Numbered from the stretch's first letter, positions 32,301 to 43,430 are shown. The stretch: DNA of 64,000 bases from Prorocentrum cordatum (GCA_963575745.1 CAUYUJ010019364.1:74501-138500); one strand, 5' to 3'. Numbers and translations are program-made. The notes: generated from the sequence alone by a model not told the origin.

Positions 32301-32539
32301 TGCTGCTGCTCCTCCTCGCTCCTCGTTCCTCCTCGCTACTCCTCTCTTGCTGCTTCTCCTTCTCGCTCCTCGCTCCTCCTCTGCTTTTCCCTCTGGCGTG
32401 GGCCTCGATGATCGCCACGCGGTGCGCGAGTAGGTCTGCCTCTGGCGCGGCGGCTGGCGAAGGCCCATTGGTGCTGAGAAAAGTCTTCTTCGTCGTCGTC
32501 ATCGTTGGGACAAGGAGGATGAAAGGGAGCCGGAGGAGA

Positions 32540-32960
32540 GAATGAGGAGGAGGAGGAGGAGAAGGAAGGAAGAAGGGGAGGAGGAGGAGGAAGAGGAGGG
32601 GGAGAAGGAGGAGGAGAAGGAGGAGGAGAAGGAGGAGGAGGAGAAGGAGGGCGAGGAGGTTAGAGAGAAGGAGGAGGAGGATGAGGAGGAGGAGGAGGAA
32701 GAGGAGGGGGAGGAGGAGGAGGAGGAGGAGGATGCGGAGGAGGATGAGGAGGAGGACGAGGAGGAGGAGGAGGAGGAGGAGGAGGAGGGGGGAAGGGAGG
32801 AAAAGGAGGAGGAGAAGGCGGAGGAGGAGGAGGCGGAGTAGGAGGAGGAGGAGGAGAACGAGGAGGAGGAGGAGTAGGAGAAGGATAATGGGGGGAGGAA
32901 GAGGAGAAGGAGGAGGAGGAGGAGGCGGAGGAGGGGGACGAGCCGGAGGAGGAGGAAGAG
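32540..32960. repeat. Homopurine GGA tract
   Basis: About 420 bp of almost pure A/G on the plus strand, mainly GGA with GAA and GGC interruptions. It encodes poly-Glu/Arg or poly-Pro by frame; I do not consider these genes. Confidence 0.9.
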
Positions 32961-32999
32961 AAGAAACAGAAAGAGGAGGAGGATGAGGAAGAGGAGTCA

Positions 33000-34940
33000 G
33001 AGGAGGGAATGAGGAAGGGAGGCAGGAGGGGTAACAGGGTCTCGGCCGTGGTCGTCGTGATCGTGGTCCTCGTGGTCGTGCTTGTGGTCGTCGCCACCGC
33101 CGTCGTCATTCCTTCGTGACCGAGGAGGGGGAGAGAGGGGGATACACAGAGAAGGCTTGAAGCTTTTGGTTTTGGTGGGTCGAGCGCAAAACCATGTTCC
33201 GACGAGGATGTGGCGGACCCAGAACTTCCAGGCGCAAATTCCCGCCGATGTCTTCACGTGTGGAGACATGCGCGTCAGCAAATGTAATCAAGCTGCGAAA
33301 TCATCGAGGGCCAATCGCTGAGTTAGAACCTCTGCGTCCAGCAGTGGCAACAAGACAGATGCTTGACGATGGGCGGAAGCGTGGCAGGGTCGTGTACGCA
33401 GGCCTGGCACGTGGTGCCCAGCACCGAGCAGCGGGGTCAGAGGGGAGGGGGTGGTCATTGGCAACATGTACCATCATCCCTTAGGGCGTCCTCGCAACGA
33501 AATCACACAAGTAAGACGACACACCTGCACTGGCCGAGGCTCAATCTCGGACGTTTGTTTTGGGAGGTGTGAGTGTGTGTGTGTGTGTGTGTGCCTGTGT
33601 CTGTGTGTGAGTTTGGGGTCACATCGGGCCCTTCGCACACAATGCCGATAATCTTGTGCGATTCCCTAAGAACGTGGTTTAGTTGTGTGTTCACCGACAT
33701 CTTGTGCTCACTCTCTTGCTTGCCAGACGTCTGAAAGGCTTTGTTTCACCATCGACAACGCAGCTCAAACAAGTAATCACGATGCCCCCGAGCTTGCTCC
33801 ACGAAGCTTGCAGCCGACGATTTGTGAAACCGATGGGACGGATAAGAGGGACAGCGAAATGAAGAGTGGAGGATGAAGGAGCGGGCATCGTGGTGACCAG
33901 ACTCGGACGTCACGCGCACCAGACGCTGAACACCCTGGCAGAGCCATAGACAGCACTAGCGACAGGAGGACGAATGTCAGACAAGCGCAGAAGCAAGGCC
34001 GTGGTTCATTTCCAGTAACGCGTCGCGTGTGCATCCCCGGCGGTCCGACTGACCACTCATACAACTAGGCCGCACAACATGGTAGCCAAAGACACGCACG
34101 GTGCATTGCAAATCCAAGACCCTGCAGAGCCGCAGGCGGTATGAAAACAGCCAACACCCCTGACACGCCAGAGAAGAGATCAGGAAGAGGAGGGAAGAAT
34201 CTACGGAGCAAGAAGGGCAGCCAATCAGTCGACTGGTCGGCATGTGCAGGTGTGGGCGAGCGCACTCACCAACCTTTTCAAGTACGTCGCTGAATAACGG
34301 AGGCACCTCTGTGGCCCGCATCATCGACGTGCCGAGTCCAGGTGCCGAGAGGGCGAGCCTAGGGCGACGTGGAGCGGCCTTCGGGGTAGGCCTCGGGCAG
34401 CCATAGGCTAGGCCCACGCGCGCTGCCCGTGCACCTAATCAAAAGAACAGGCGGATAACGAAGGAGAGAGGACGGATGTGAAAGGGGATCACAAAGGGGA
34501 ACTTGGTTGAGAAACATACCAGATTCAGCAACATGTCAGGTTCCAACAGTCCGATGCTGAACAGCATAACGGATGTCAGCATCGGCGACATTTACAACCA
34601 CGTGTGCGCAACATGATAGAGCAACCCATCCTTGAGGAGCACGGCGGAATGACCAACAAAGCGGGACGGCACCAAACCCCACTAACACCATGCAACCCCA
34701 AGACGGTTGGGCACCCCAACGGTGGATCCCGGAATTCGGTCCCTGCCATCGGCTGACTTTTGGGTATTGGTGGTTTCTGTAGCAATATTCGCCCTCGGTA
34801 CCTCACATGGCGTCCTTAGCTACTCTGTGCACGACGGGTGCTTGCCGCACGACGTTGAATGGCAAAACGGGTGCCAAAAGCATGGTTATGACCAGTATGG
34901 GTGAGGGCTGCACTGCTGAGGTTGACTAGCCGCTGAAATG
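33000..34940. other. Moderate-GC sequence without recognisable gene
   Basis: Lower GC and higher complexity than its surroundings. Frames are short (all under about 155 codons) and none shows a conserved motif. A GT microsatellite lies at about 33,567-33,606. This is the longest non-repetitive, non-LINE stretch in the window and could include non-coding transcripts or introns, but I see no direct evidence. Confidence 0.45.
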
Positions 34941-34959
34941 TCAGAGGTCCCTCCTCCTT

Positions 34960-35195
34960 CTCCTGCTGCTCCTCCCCTCCTCCTCCTCCTCCTCCTATTT
35001 CTCCTCCTCTTTCTAGTTTCCTCTCTTGACCTCCTCTTGAAGCTGGGAAAGGTCGCTGCGCCTGCGCGCCCGTCTCCTCGATGGAGCGGCGCACCATCGA
35101 GAGCTCCTGCTGCAGCACCTCCGTGGGAGGGAGGGGGAGGAAGAGGCGGAGGAGGTGAGGAGGAAGAGGAGGAGGAGGAAGAGGAAGAGGAGGAG

Positions 35196-35230
<35 letters not shown>

Positions 35231-35425
35231 GGAGGAGGAAGAGGAGGGAGGAGTAAGGAGTGAGGAGTGAGGAGTGAGGAGGAGGAGGAGGAGGAGGAGG
35301 AGGAGGAAGAGACGGAGGAGGAGGAAGAGGAGGAGTGAGGAGTGAGGAGTGAGGAGGAAGAGGAGGAGGAGAAGGAGGAGGAGGGGGAGGAGGAAGAGGA
35401 GGAGGCGGAGGAGTGAGAGTGAAAG
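34960..35425. repeat. Purine-rich GGA/GAGGAG tract with a unique island
   Basis: CTC-rich at 34,960-35,000, a unique 100 bp island (35,030-35,130), then 290 bp of GGA/GAA/GTGAGGA units on the plus strand. Confidence 0.85.
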
Positions 35426-35429
35426 CGAG

Positions 35430-36835
35430 AAACAAGCTGGCCAGGTCGATCGAGGCAGAGAGGCTGGCCCATTCCCACCGACACCCCCACAACATACGAC
35501 GAGTCTGTGGCACAACTTCGCGGCGCAACACTTCCACTTTCCCTAACAAGCTGCGCGGCGCTTGGGCGAGGTCTGCATTTCGCCCGCTCTCGTGCGGCCC
35601 CGCTGCCGCTGCCTTTTCATGCTGTTCGGCGAATGAGCCACGCGCCGCGCCTGCGCGGGAACGCCACTCCCGAGCGAAACGCGCACGGACCTTGGGCGAG
35701 GGCAACAAGTCGCCCACTCGCGCGCCCCCCCCTCCAGATAGGCGAGTGAAAGAAATGCACCGCGTCAGAGCGGGAACGCCACTTTCAGCCGAAAGCTGCG
35801 CGTCGCCCCAAGGAGAGAGCGACCCTTTCTTCCGCTCGCGCGTCGACGAACTTGCGTGCGAAAGGAGCTCAATTCTTTGAAAAAGCAAGCGCATCGCCAA
35901 AGCGAGAACGACATTTCGGCCTTTCGCGCTGGATGTGTACTTAAATTTGTTTGTTATGTGTATTTGAAGCATGTGCGACGTAATGTCAATGTTGAGACAA
36001 ACATCGTAAATCTTGGGTTGTTTTTTGGCACGTCAGATGGAGGGTCCCGGATGTGGTCGCTGTCGGACAGCTACGGGGCAGAGTAGAAGTATACACAAAT
36101 CGAGTCCGCCAGGTCGAAGGAATCCAAGGGTCCCGCCTGTTCCCACCTTCCCCCCCGCAACGGAATACTCGATTGTGGCACTATTTGAAAGTCAAATTGG
36201 CGCGCTTCCACTTCGCAAGCGGAAGACGCTCGCTCGCCGGGGACCACTGCGCCGGCCGCCAATGGGCGAGAACGGAAACACTTCCAGTGGGCGCGGCGAG
36301 GACGAAACATGCGCCGCACTGCCATCGCGCTGCCAATTTGACAAACAAACTGCACGGTGCTTATACGAGGTCGGCCTTTCGCCCGCTCTCGCGCGGCCCA
36401 GCTGCCGCTGTCGCATTCATTCGGTTCGGCGAACGAACCGCGCGCAGCGCCCGCGCGGGAACGCCGCTTCCGAGAGAAACGACAAGTCGCCTCGCCCATT
36501 CGCGCCCCCCCCCCCCCCCCCCATATAGGCGAATGAAAAATATGCGCCGCGCTGAAACGGGAACGCCACTTTCAGGCGAAATCTGCGCGGCGCCGAATAG
36601 AGAGAGAGACAGATTCGTCCGCTCGCGCATCGACGACATGGCGTGCGACATATGTGCGCCGTGCCCAGGCGAGGATTCAATCTGTAGGAAATTGAGCGCA
36701 ACGCCGAAACGAGAGCAACATTTCGGCTTTTCGCGAGGGATGCGCACCGCGCCCCATTCCTACCACTCATTTTGCAACGTCGGAGGCATTATGTCAATGC
36801 TGAAACGAACATCATTGATCTTGTGTGGTCTTCCC
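35430..36835. repeat. Diverged tandem duplication, two copies of about 0.58 and 0.75 kb
   Basis: Copy 1 (about 35,430-36,010) and copy 2 (about 36,085-36,835) share colinear blocks: a 'TTCCCACC...CAACA' start, 'CATTTCGCCCGCTCTCGTGCGGCC', 'GGCGAA(T/C)GA(G/A)CC', 'GCGCGGGAACGCC', a C run before 'ATAGGCGA(G/A)TGAAA', 'GGGAACGCCACTTTCAG', 'TCGACGA' and a closing 'ATGTCAATG(T/C)TGA'. Copy 2 has about 130 bp extra in its first third and a C17 run (about 36,506-36,522). No protein motif is conserved between copies; the block order is. Confidence 0.8.
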
Positions 36836-37109
36836 TATGAATTTGTATGCTCACGCCTTTTTCGAAGAAGAAGAGGAATCGGAGAAATAAGGAGGGGTCG
36901 GGGGGAGGCGGAAAGGGAAGAGGGAGGGGGCGGGGAGAAGTGTGCTGAAACCGCACATGCTACCCCGTGGGCCGGATGGTTGCGACCGCGGATGCCTTCA
37001 TTGGGAACGTCTGCGAGCATTCCCCGAGGCCTTGCAACACATGGCTTCGGAGGACAGAGCTGTGCTTTGACTTCGGCCGATTTCAATGACTCTGGCTACG
37101 CCAGCATGG

Positions 37110-37226
37110 CCACGCTAGCATACGTGTATGTATGTGTAGATATATATGCATGTAATATGTACACATGTTTTTCAATACCTCTCCATATTTGTACATATAT
37201 ATATATGTGTATACATATGTATATCA
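37110..37226. repeat. TATG/TATA microsatellite
   Basis: AT-rich alternating purine/pyrimidine units (GTATGTATG, ATATATATG). It ends directly against the hairpin element at 37,227. Confidence 0.8.
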
Positions 37227-37266
37227 CTAGAACCACGCCCGCGCCTCACGCGCGATTAGGTTCTAG
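37227..37266. repeat. Hairpin element 1 with CTAGAACC/GGTTCTAG termini
   Basis: A 40 bp element with perfect 8 bp inverted termini, CTAGAACC and GGTTCTAG, around a GC-rich core containing CGCGC...GCGCG. Diverged from hairpins 2 and 3 in the core. The left flank is a TATA-type microsatellite. Confidence 0.85.
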
Positions 37267-38050
37267 TCAATTTCTAAGACCTCATCCCCATCCTCACCTT
37301 CATCGTCTATATCCTCATGTACTCCCATGGCAGGCACGCGATCCCGGAGGCTACGAAAGCGGGGGTGTGGCCAACGGCGTCGACAGCGTCGTCGGCGCCG
37401 TCGTCGCCGCCGTCGTCGCAGTCGCGGGAGGGGCAGAGGGAAGGAGGGAAAGGAGGGAGAAGGGAGGAGGGAGGGAGGTAGGGGAAACGGAAGCAAGGAG
37501 GCAGAAGAGGCAAAAAAGGAGGAAAGAAAGCGAGGGATGGACCTGCAGATGCGTAGGGATTCCTGTACCTTCATTTTCCTCCGCCTCCTCATTTTTGTTT
37601 TCCTCCTCCTCCTCTTCCTCCTGCTCCTCCCCCTCGTTATCCTCCCCCTCGTCCTCTGCCTTCGCGCCCCTCCTCCCCTCCTCGTCCTCTTCCTCTTTCG
37701 CCTGGCGGTGCCAATCATGTTTCCGGAAGGATCTCCGGGAAACTGATGGCTCTGGGAAAATGATTGTTTGAACCGTGTTGGTGGCCATCTGGGATACCTC
37801 AGGGCCCGTCTTTGAACGGTCTGGGAAGGCAGGAAGCAGGGAGGGAGCAGCGGCTGAGTAGGGGTTGCGCCTCTATCTTCTGTTGTTCAACGGGACGTCT
37901 CTCGCGCCGTCTCCGAGTGCAGGGAAGCGCAGGCAGACGACGACGGCAAAATCTGTGAAAGAAGCTGTGGGGCCACTTTGGAGGTCACGGGGTCACTCGA
38001 GGGGCACCCGGAACGGCCATGCGCCACCATGCCGTGGTTCCAGGCCCGCC
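37267..38050. other. Unrecognised sequence with short GGA/CTC tracts
   Basis: A purine tract (about 37,420-37,530) and a CTC-rich tract (about 37,575-37,690) flank unique sequence. No gene motif. Confidence 0.5.
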
Positions 38051-38054
38051 CGCG

Positions 38055-38187
38055 GTATGTATATGTGTAGGTGTGTATCCATATATTCATATACATATAC
38101 ACTTACATCTAAATCTACGCATTCATACACACATATAGACAAACATATATGCATGTATATCTGTGTATATATATATATACATATATA
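38055..38187. repeat. TATATG/CATATA microsatellite before hairpin 2
   Basis: About 130 bp of degenerate TATATG, TACATA and TATATA units, ending at the base before hairpin 2. Confidence 0.85.
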
Positions 38188-38228
38188 CTAGAACCATCGC
38201 GCGCGCTTCGCGCGCGCTCAGGTTCTAG
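38188..38228. repeat. Hairpin element 2 with CTAGAACC/GGTTCTAG termini
   Basis: A 41 bp element with 8 bp inverted termini and a second perfect 8 bp stem, GCGCGCGC / GCGCGCGC, around a TTC loop. It marks the exact left edge of the 2.7 kb tandem duplication. Confidence 0.9.
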
Positions 38229-40906
38229 CCCAGGCCGGGGGGGTGCTGGACGATCTTGGACAACGCTATCAAGCACAGGCGCGCGACGGCATCTGAGGAG
38301 CTTCTGGGGTGTTCCGCATGCTTCGTCAACTGGCTGTTGGAGGCACCTCTTGGGTGCTTCTTGGGGGGGCGTCTGAGGGTCCCTTGGGGGCATCGGTTCT
38401 GCAATCTGAAGCCGTCATTGGCCGTCTTGGCTGCGTGGAGGCCCGACTTGAGGCCACCTGCGGCCAGATTGAGGCAATCCGGAAGCCTCCCGGGGGCCTC
38501 CTGGAAGCAGTTTTGACGCATCGAGGGCACTCTTGGGCTATTTTAAAACCTCTTGGACCTCTCCTAGGGGCCTTTTGGGCCCTCGGGAAGCTTTTGGGGT
38601 CCTCGTCGGACCACTTGGGGGCCTCTTGCGGCCTCCTGTGGGCCTTGTGGGGGGACCGCTCTGCTGTTGGGTCGCGTTCCCCTTCTTGGGCCTCTCTTGG
38701 GGCTCTTGGGGCCCTCTCGGGCCGTCTTGGGCGCCTCAAGCACCGTCTTGGGGCCCTCGCGGGCCGTCTTGGGGCCCTCTTGGAGGCCTCTTCCTCTATG
38801 TGGCAGCGGTATTGGAAGCCTCTTGGGCCGTCTTGGAACATCGGGATGCCAAAAGGCAGAAAAAATCCAAACCCGTCAAAGCCCAATCGTAAAACAATGA
38901 GTGCCTCTTGGGGCCACCTTGGGAGATCTCTTGGAACCTCGTCGGCCCTCTTGGGAGCTTCTTGGGGGCCTCTTGGATCCGATTGGGGGCCTCTTGGGAC
39001 TTCCCGAGAACCTCTCGGGGTAGAAAGCTCGGATTCTCGGTTCGTGTTTCCCTTCTTGGGCCTCTCTTGGGGCCGTCTTGGGGCCCTCTCGGGCCGTCTT
39101 GGGCGCCTCAGGCACCGCCTTGGGGCCCTCGTGGGCCGCCCAGGGCCCTCTTGGAAGCCTCTTCGGCTATCTTGGAGCTGTCTGGGAGGCCTCTTCCTCC
39201 TCCTTGTCCCCCTCCTCCTCCTCCTCCCACTCCAGCTCTCTCTCCTCCTGATCTTCCTCCTCCTCCTCCTGCAGCGTGTTCCGGAAGGCTCCCGCCAGAA
39301 CATGCTGTGCACAAGTGCTGTCACTGCTCCCGCCACCGTGCCCTGGGTGGTGGGTCAGAGGCCTCATGGGTGTTGGTTTGGATCTCGTGGTTGGCCTGTC
39401 GGGGACGTCGTGAAGGCAGTTTCGCAGCTTCTCGGTAGCCGTTTTGGGACCGTTGTGGGGCCTCCTCGGGGCTGTTTTGTGGCCTCTTTAGGCCTCGTTT
39501 GGGCCTCCTGGGTGCCTCTTGGGGGCCTCCTGGGGCCTCTTGGGGGCTCCTTGGGGCCTCCTGGGGCACTCTTCAAGCGGGAGGGTCGAATTTTGGAGTC
39601 GTGGTCCCCCTCTTGGGCGCATCTTGGGGCCGTCTTGGGGCTCTGTTGGGCTGTCTTGGGCGACTCTGGGGCCGTCTTGGGGCCCTCTTGGGCCGTCTTG
39701 GGGCGCTCTTGGGGGCCTATTGAGCCGTCTTGGAACGTCGGACAGCCGAAAAGGCTGGAAGACCAAAATCGTTCGAACACCTTCGTAAAATTCATGATTT
39801 CGGCCTCTTGAAGCGCTCTGGAGAGGCGTCTTGAAGCGTCGTGGAGTGCCTTGGGGGGCCTCTCGGGCCCTCTTGGGCCTATCTTGGGCGTCCTGGAGCG
39901 GTCTTTCGGCGACTCGGGGCCCGCTTGGGCCGTCTTGGGAGCCTCTGGAGGCCCTCCTGGACTATTTTGGACCTCCCCGGCCGCCCCGTCCTCCCATGGG
40001 GGGTCGGAGGCGGCGGCCTCCGAGGCCCAGGACGCGAAACCCTTTAAAAACATAAGGAAAATGAGCCCCGGTACCCCCATGGAGGCTCTTCGGCGCTCTT
40101 GGACCGTTGGAAGCTCGAAAACGCGAGAAGCCAAAAACATTGAAAAGACCATTGAACATATACGACTTTGGCCTCTTCGGGCCGTACCGTGATACCTATC
40201 AGACTTCTTGGGGCCTCTTGGAGGCCACCTGGGAGCCTCGAGAGCCGTCGGAAAGCTGACTTGGGCTGCTCGGGAGCGTCTTGGGCCATCCTTTCGAATT
40301 CTGGGGGCTCCTGGGGGGCGTCTTGGGCCCTCCTGGAACGCTGTGGAGGCTGCCCGGAAAGGATGGGGCAGCGGTGCCGGGAGCGTCCCCGAGATGTGGC
40401 CATATCTTTTCAGCGCGTTCCGGGGGCATCTTCCCAGAACGCGCTCGTGACAGGGCGCCCACGTCCGAGGAGGTTGGCATGGGAAACCGCAGCGCGTGAT
40501 CATTCCAGCGCGTTCCGGCGAAGACCGTCCGTAACGCGCTTGGGCAAGCGCTGGGTTTGGGGAAGGCGAGTGGGAACCGTTCAGGCAGTTTGGGATGCTC
40601 GGGGCAAGAGGCGGAAACCATCCTCATAAGACATGCAGTCTTCCTGGAGCCGTCTTGCAGAAATCTCCGGAAAAATGAGACCCTGCAGTCGTTCCTGGAG
40701 CCGTCTTGGAGCCCTCTTGGGCTGCCCTGGAGCCTGTTGGAGCCCTCTGCGGAATGGTCTTGGAGCCCGCGCCGAGGATCTGGAAAATGTCCGGGACCAT
40801 CGCGGCGGCCTCCGAGGCCCGGGATGCCGAACCACCGAAAAAACACAGCGAAAATGAGCCCTGGTACTCCCATGGAGGGTCGGGCAGCTGTTTTCGGGCC
40901 CCTGGG
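38188..40906 (+). repeat. Tandem duplication copy A (2,719 bp) of short GC repeats
   Basis: It begins with hairpin 2 and ends with CCCCTGGG before hairpin 3. The inside consists of 11-16 bp units such as GGCCGTCTTGGG and GGCCTCTTGGGG interrupted by A-rich modules near 38,840-38,905, 39,745-39,805 and 40,105-40,175. A different pair of modules, sharing GGCCTCCGAGGCCC and GAAAATGAGCCC, sits at 40,010-40,085 and 40,799-40,880. Long open frames in all three frames come from the repeat and have no protein motif. A CTC-rich patch lies at 39,195-39,272. Confidence 0.9.
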
Positions 40907-40947
40907 CTAGAACCATCGCGCGCGCTTCGCGCGCGCTCAGGTTCTAG
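40907..40947. repeat. Hairpin element 3 with CTAGAACC/GGTTCTAG termini
   Basis: Identical in all 41 bases to hairpin 2. It is the junction between duplication copies A and B. It is preceded by CCCCTGGG and not by a TATA microsatellite. Confidence 0.9.
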
Positions 40948-42788
40948 CCCAGGCCGGGGGGGCACTGGACGATCTTGGACAACGCTATCAAGCACAGGCG
41001 CGCGACGGCATCTGAGGAGCTTCTGGGGTGTTCCGCATGCTTCGTCAACTGGCTTTTGGAGGCACCTCTTGGGTGCTTCTTGGGGGGGCGTCTGAGGGTC
41101 CCTTGGGGGCATCGGTTCTGCAATCTGAAGCCGTCATTGGCCGTCTTGGCTGCGTGGAGGCCCGACTTGAGGCCACCTGCGGCCAGATTGAGGCAATCCG
41201 GAAGCCTCCCGGGGGCCTCCTGGAAGCAGTTTTGACGCATCGAGGGCACTCTTGGGCTATTTTAAAACCTCTTGGACGTCTCCTAGGGGCCTTTTAGGCC
41301 CTCGGGAAGCTTTTGGGGTCCTCGTCGGACCACTTGGGGGCCTCTTGCGGCCTCCTGTGGGCCTTGTGGGGGGACCGCTCTGCTGTTGGGTCGCGTTCCC
41401 CTTCTTGGGCCTCTCTTGGGGCTCTTGGGGCCCTCTCGGGCCGTCTTGGGCGCCTCAAGCACCGTCTTGGGGCCCTCTTGGAGGCCTCTTCCTCTATATG
41501 GGAGCGGCATTGGAAGCCTCTTGGGCCGTCTTGGAGCATCGGGATGCCAAAAGGCAGAAAAAAAAAACCCGTCAAAGCCCAATCGTAAAACAATGAGTGC
41601 CTCTTGGGGCCACCTTGGGAGATCTCTTGGAACCTCGTCGGCCCTCTTGGGAGCTTCTTGGGGGCCTCTTGGATCCGATTGGGGGCCTCTTGGGACTTCC
41701 CGAGAACCTCTCGGGGTAGAAAGCTCGGATTCTCGGTTCGTGTTTCCCTTCTTGGGCCTCTCTTGGGGCCGTCTTGGGGCCCTCTCGGGCCGTCTTGGGC
41801 GCCTCAGGCACCGCCTTGGGGCCCTCGTGGGCCGCCCAGGGCCCTCTTGGAAGCCTCTTCGGCTATCTTGGAGCTGTCTGGGAGGCCTCTTCCTCCTCCT
41901 TGTCCCCCTCCTCCTCCTCCCACTCCAGCTCTCTCTCTCCTCCTGATCTTCCTCCTCCTCCTCCTGCAGCGTGTTCCGGAAGGCTCCCGCCAGAACATGC
42001 TGTGCACAAGTGCTGTCACTGCTCCCGCCACCGTGCCCTGGGTGGTGGGTCAGAGGCCTCATGGGTGTTGGTTTGGATCTCGTGGTTGGCCTGTCGGGGA
42101 CGTCGTGAAGGCAATTTCGCAGCTTCTCGGTAGCCGTTTTGGGACCGTTGTGGGGCCTCCTCGGGGCTGTTTTGTGGCCTCTGTAGGCCTCGTTTGGGCC
42201 TCCTGGGTGCCTCTTGGGGGCCTCCTGGGGCCTCTTGGGGGCTCCTTGGGGCACTCTTCAAGCGGGAGGGTCGAATTTTGGAGTCGTGGTCCCCCTCTTG
42301 GGCGCATCTTGGGGCCGTCTTGGGGCTCTGTTGGGCTGTCTTGGGCGACTCTGGGGCCGTCTTGGGGCCCTCTTGGGCCGTCTTGGGGCGCTCTTGGGGG
42401 CCTATTGAGCCGTCTTGGAACGTCGGACAGCCGAAAAGGCTGGAAGGCCAAAATCGTTCGAACACCTTCGTAAAATTGACGATTTCGGCCTCTTGAAGCG
42501 CTCTGGAGAGGCGTCTTGAAGCGTCGTGGAGTGCCTTGGGGGGCCTCTCGGGCCGTCTTGGGCCTATCTTGGGCGTCCTGGAGCGGTCTTTCGGCGACTC
42601 GGGGCCCGCTTGGGCCGTCTTGGCCGCCTCTGGAGGCCCTCCTGGAGTATTTTGGACCTCCCCGGGCGCCCCGTCCTCCCATGGGGGGTCGGAGGCGGCG
42701 GCCTCCGAGGCCCAGGACGCGGAAAGCCCCGGTGCCCCCATGGAGGGTCGAGGCAGCTGTTTTCGGGCCCCAGGCCTGCTCCCCTGGG
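40907..42788 (+). repeat. Tandem duplication copy B (about 1,880 bp)
   Basis: Nearly identical to copy A from the hairpin to GGCCCAGGACGCG (42,722; 40,038 in A), with small repeat-unit losses (for example 24 bp near 41,475) and scattered substitutions. It then jumps to the sequence equivalent to the end of copy A (CCCATGGAGGGTCG, CAGCTGTTTTCGGGCCC), so about 0.8 kb of copy A is missing. The loss lies between two homologous modules, as expected for recombination between direct repeats. Confidence 0.9.
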
Positions 42789-42852
42789 ATATATATATAT
42801 ATACACACACACATATATGTTATATATATATATATATGTATACACACACACA
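42789..42852. repeat. TATATA/CACACA microsatellite after copy B
   Basis: About 60 bp of TA and CA dinucleotide runs directly after CCCCTGGG, where hairpin 3 stands after the same CCCCTGGG in copy A. Confidence 0.85.
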
Positions 42853-43430
42853 CCTCCCTGCTGGGGCGGAACCCCAACCCGGTTTCTCCGCGACGCGGCC
42901 CTTTCCAGAACAAGCCATTCCAATGCTAGTGACGTCGTGAGTGTTACGCGACATGCGTGGGCCCTGGAAGTCTTGACGCCTTCACAGGGACCTCGTTCTC
43001 GCTGCCAGTCAATAACCGATTGTCTCTGGGCTTGAAAACGGGCCCCAGACACCCCAGCAGCGTAACCACACCAGTCTTTTTTTCCGTGCCGCTTGTAGGT
43101 CTGGGCCTCGAGGGGTCGAACTGCTTACAATTGCCGGTTGCGTACTCCTCTCTTGCACACATGTATATACAAGTATATGTTGTATATGTGTACGTGTATG
43201 TATACTTTATAAGTATGTCATCTCTCTATGTTCTTTGGAATACAATGTGCGTAATCTGGCAACAGAGCGACAATCTGCAAACACGATAATGAGCCGTGCG
43301 ACCGAGATGTTTTTCCGAACCCTCCTTGGTTGGGTATTCGTTTTGCGTAGAACACCGCGGTCGATTCTTCCTCCTCCCGCTTCCCGCCTCCTGCCTCCCG
43401 CCTCCTGCCTCCCGCGAGACCTCGCCGTCA
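42853..43430. other. Unique sequence between repeat arrays
   Basis: No recognisable gene. A TATG-rich patch lies at about 43,160-43,215, and a CCTCCCGC-type patch at 43,370-43,420 leads into a G18 run. Confidence 0.5.

Noticed and set aside
38188-38228. Helitron 3' end (hairpin followed by CTRR)
   Set aside because: The element ends in CTAG after a GC hairpin, but CTAG is just the complement of its own left end, no 5' TC end or Rep/helicase is seen, and the flanking bases do not show A/T insertion in all copies.
38309-42473. Long plus and minus ORFs (up to 500 codons) rich in Trp-Gly-Leu or Arg-Pro
   Set aside because: They are produced by the GGCCTCTTGG short-unit satellite, occur in all frames, and have no conserved domain.
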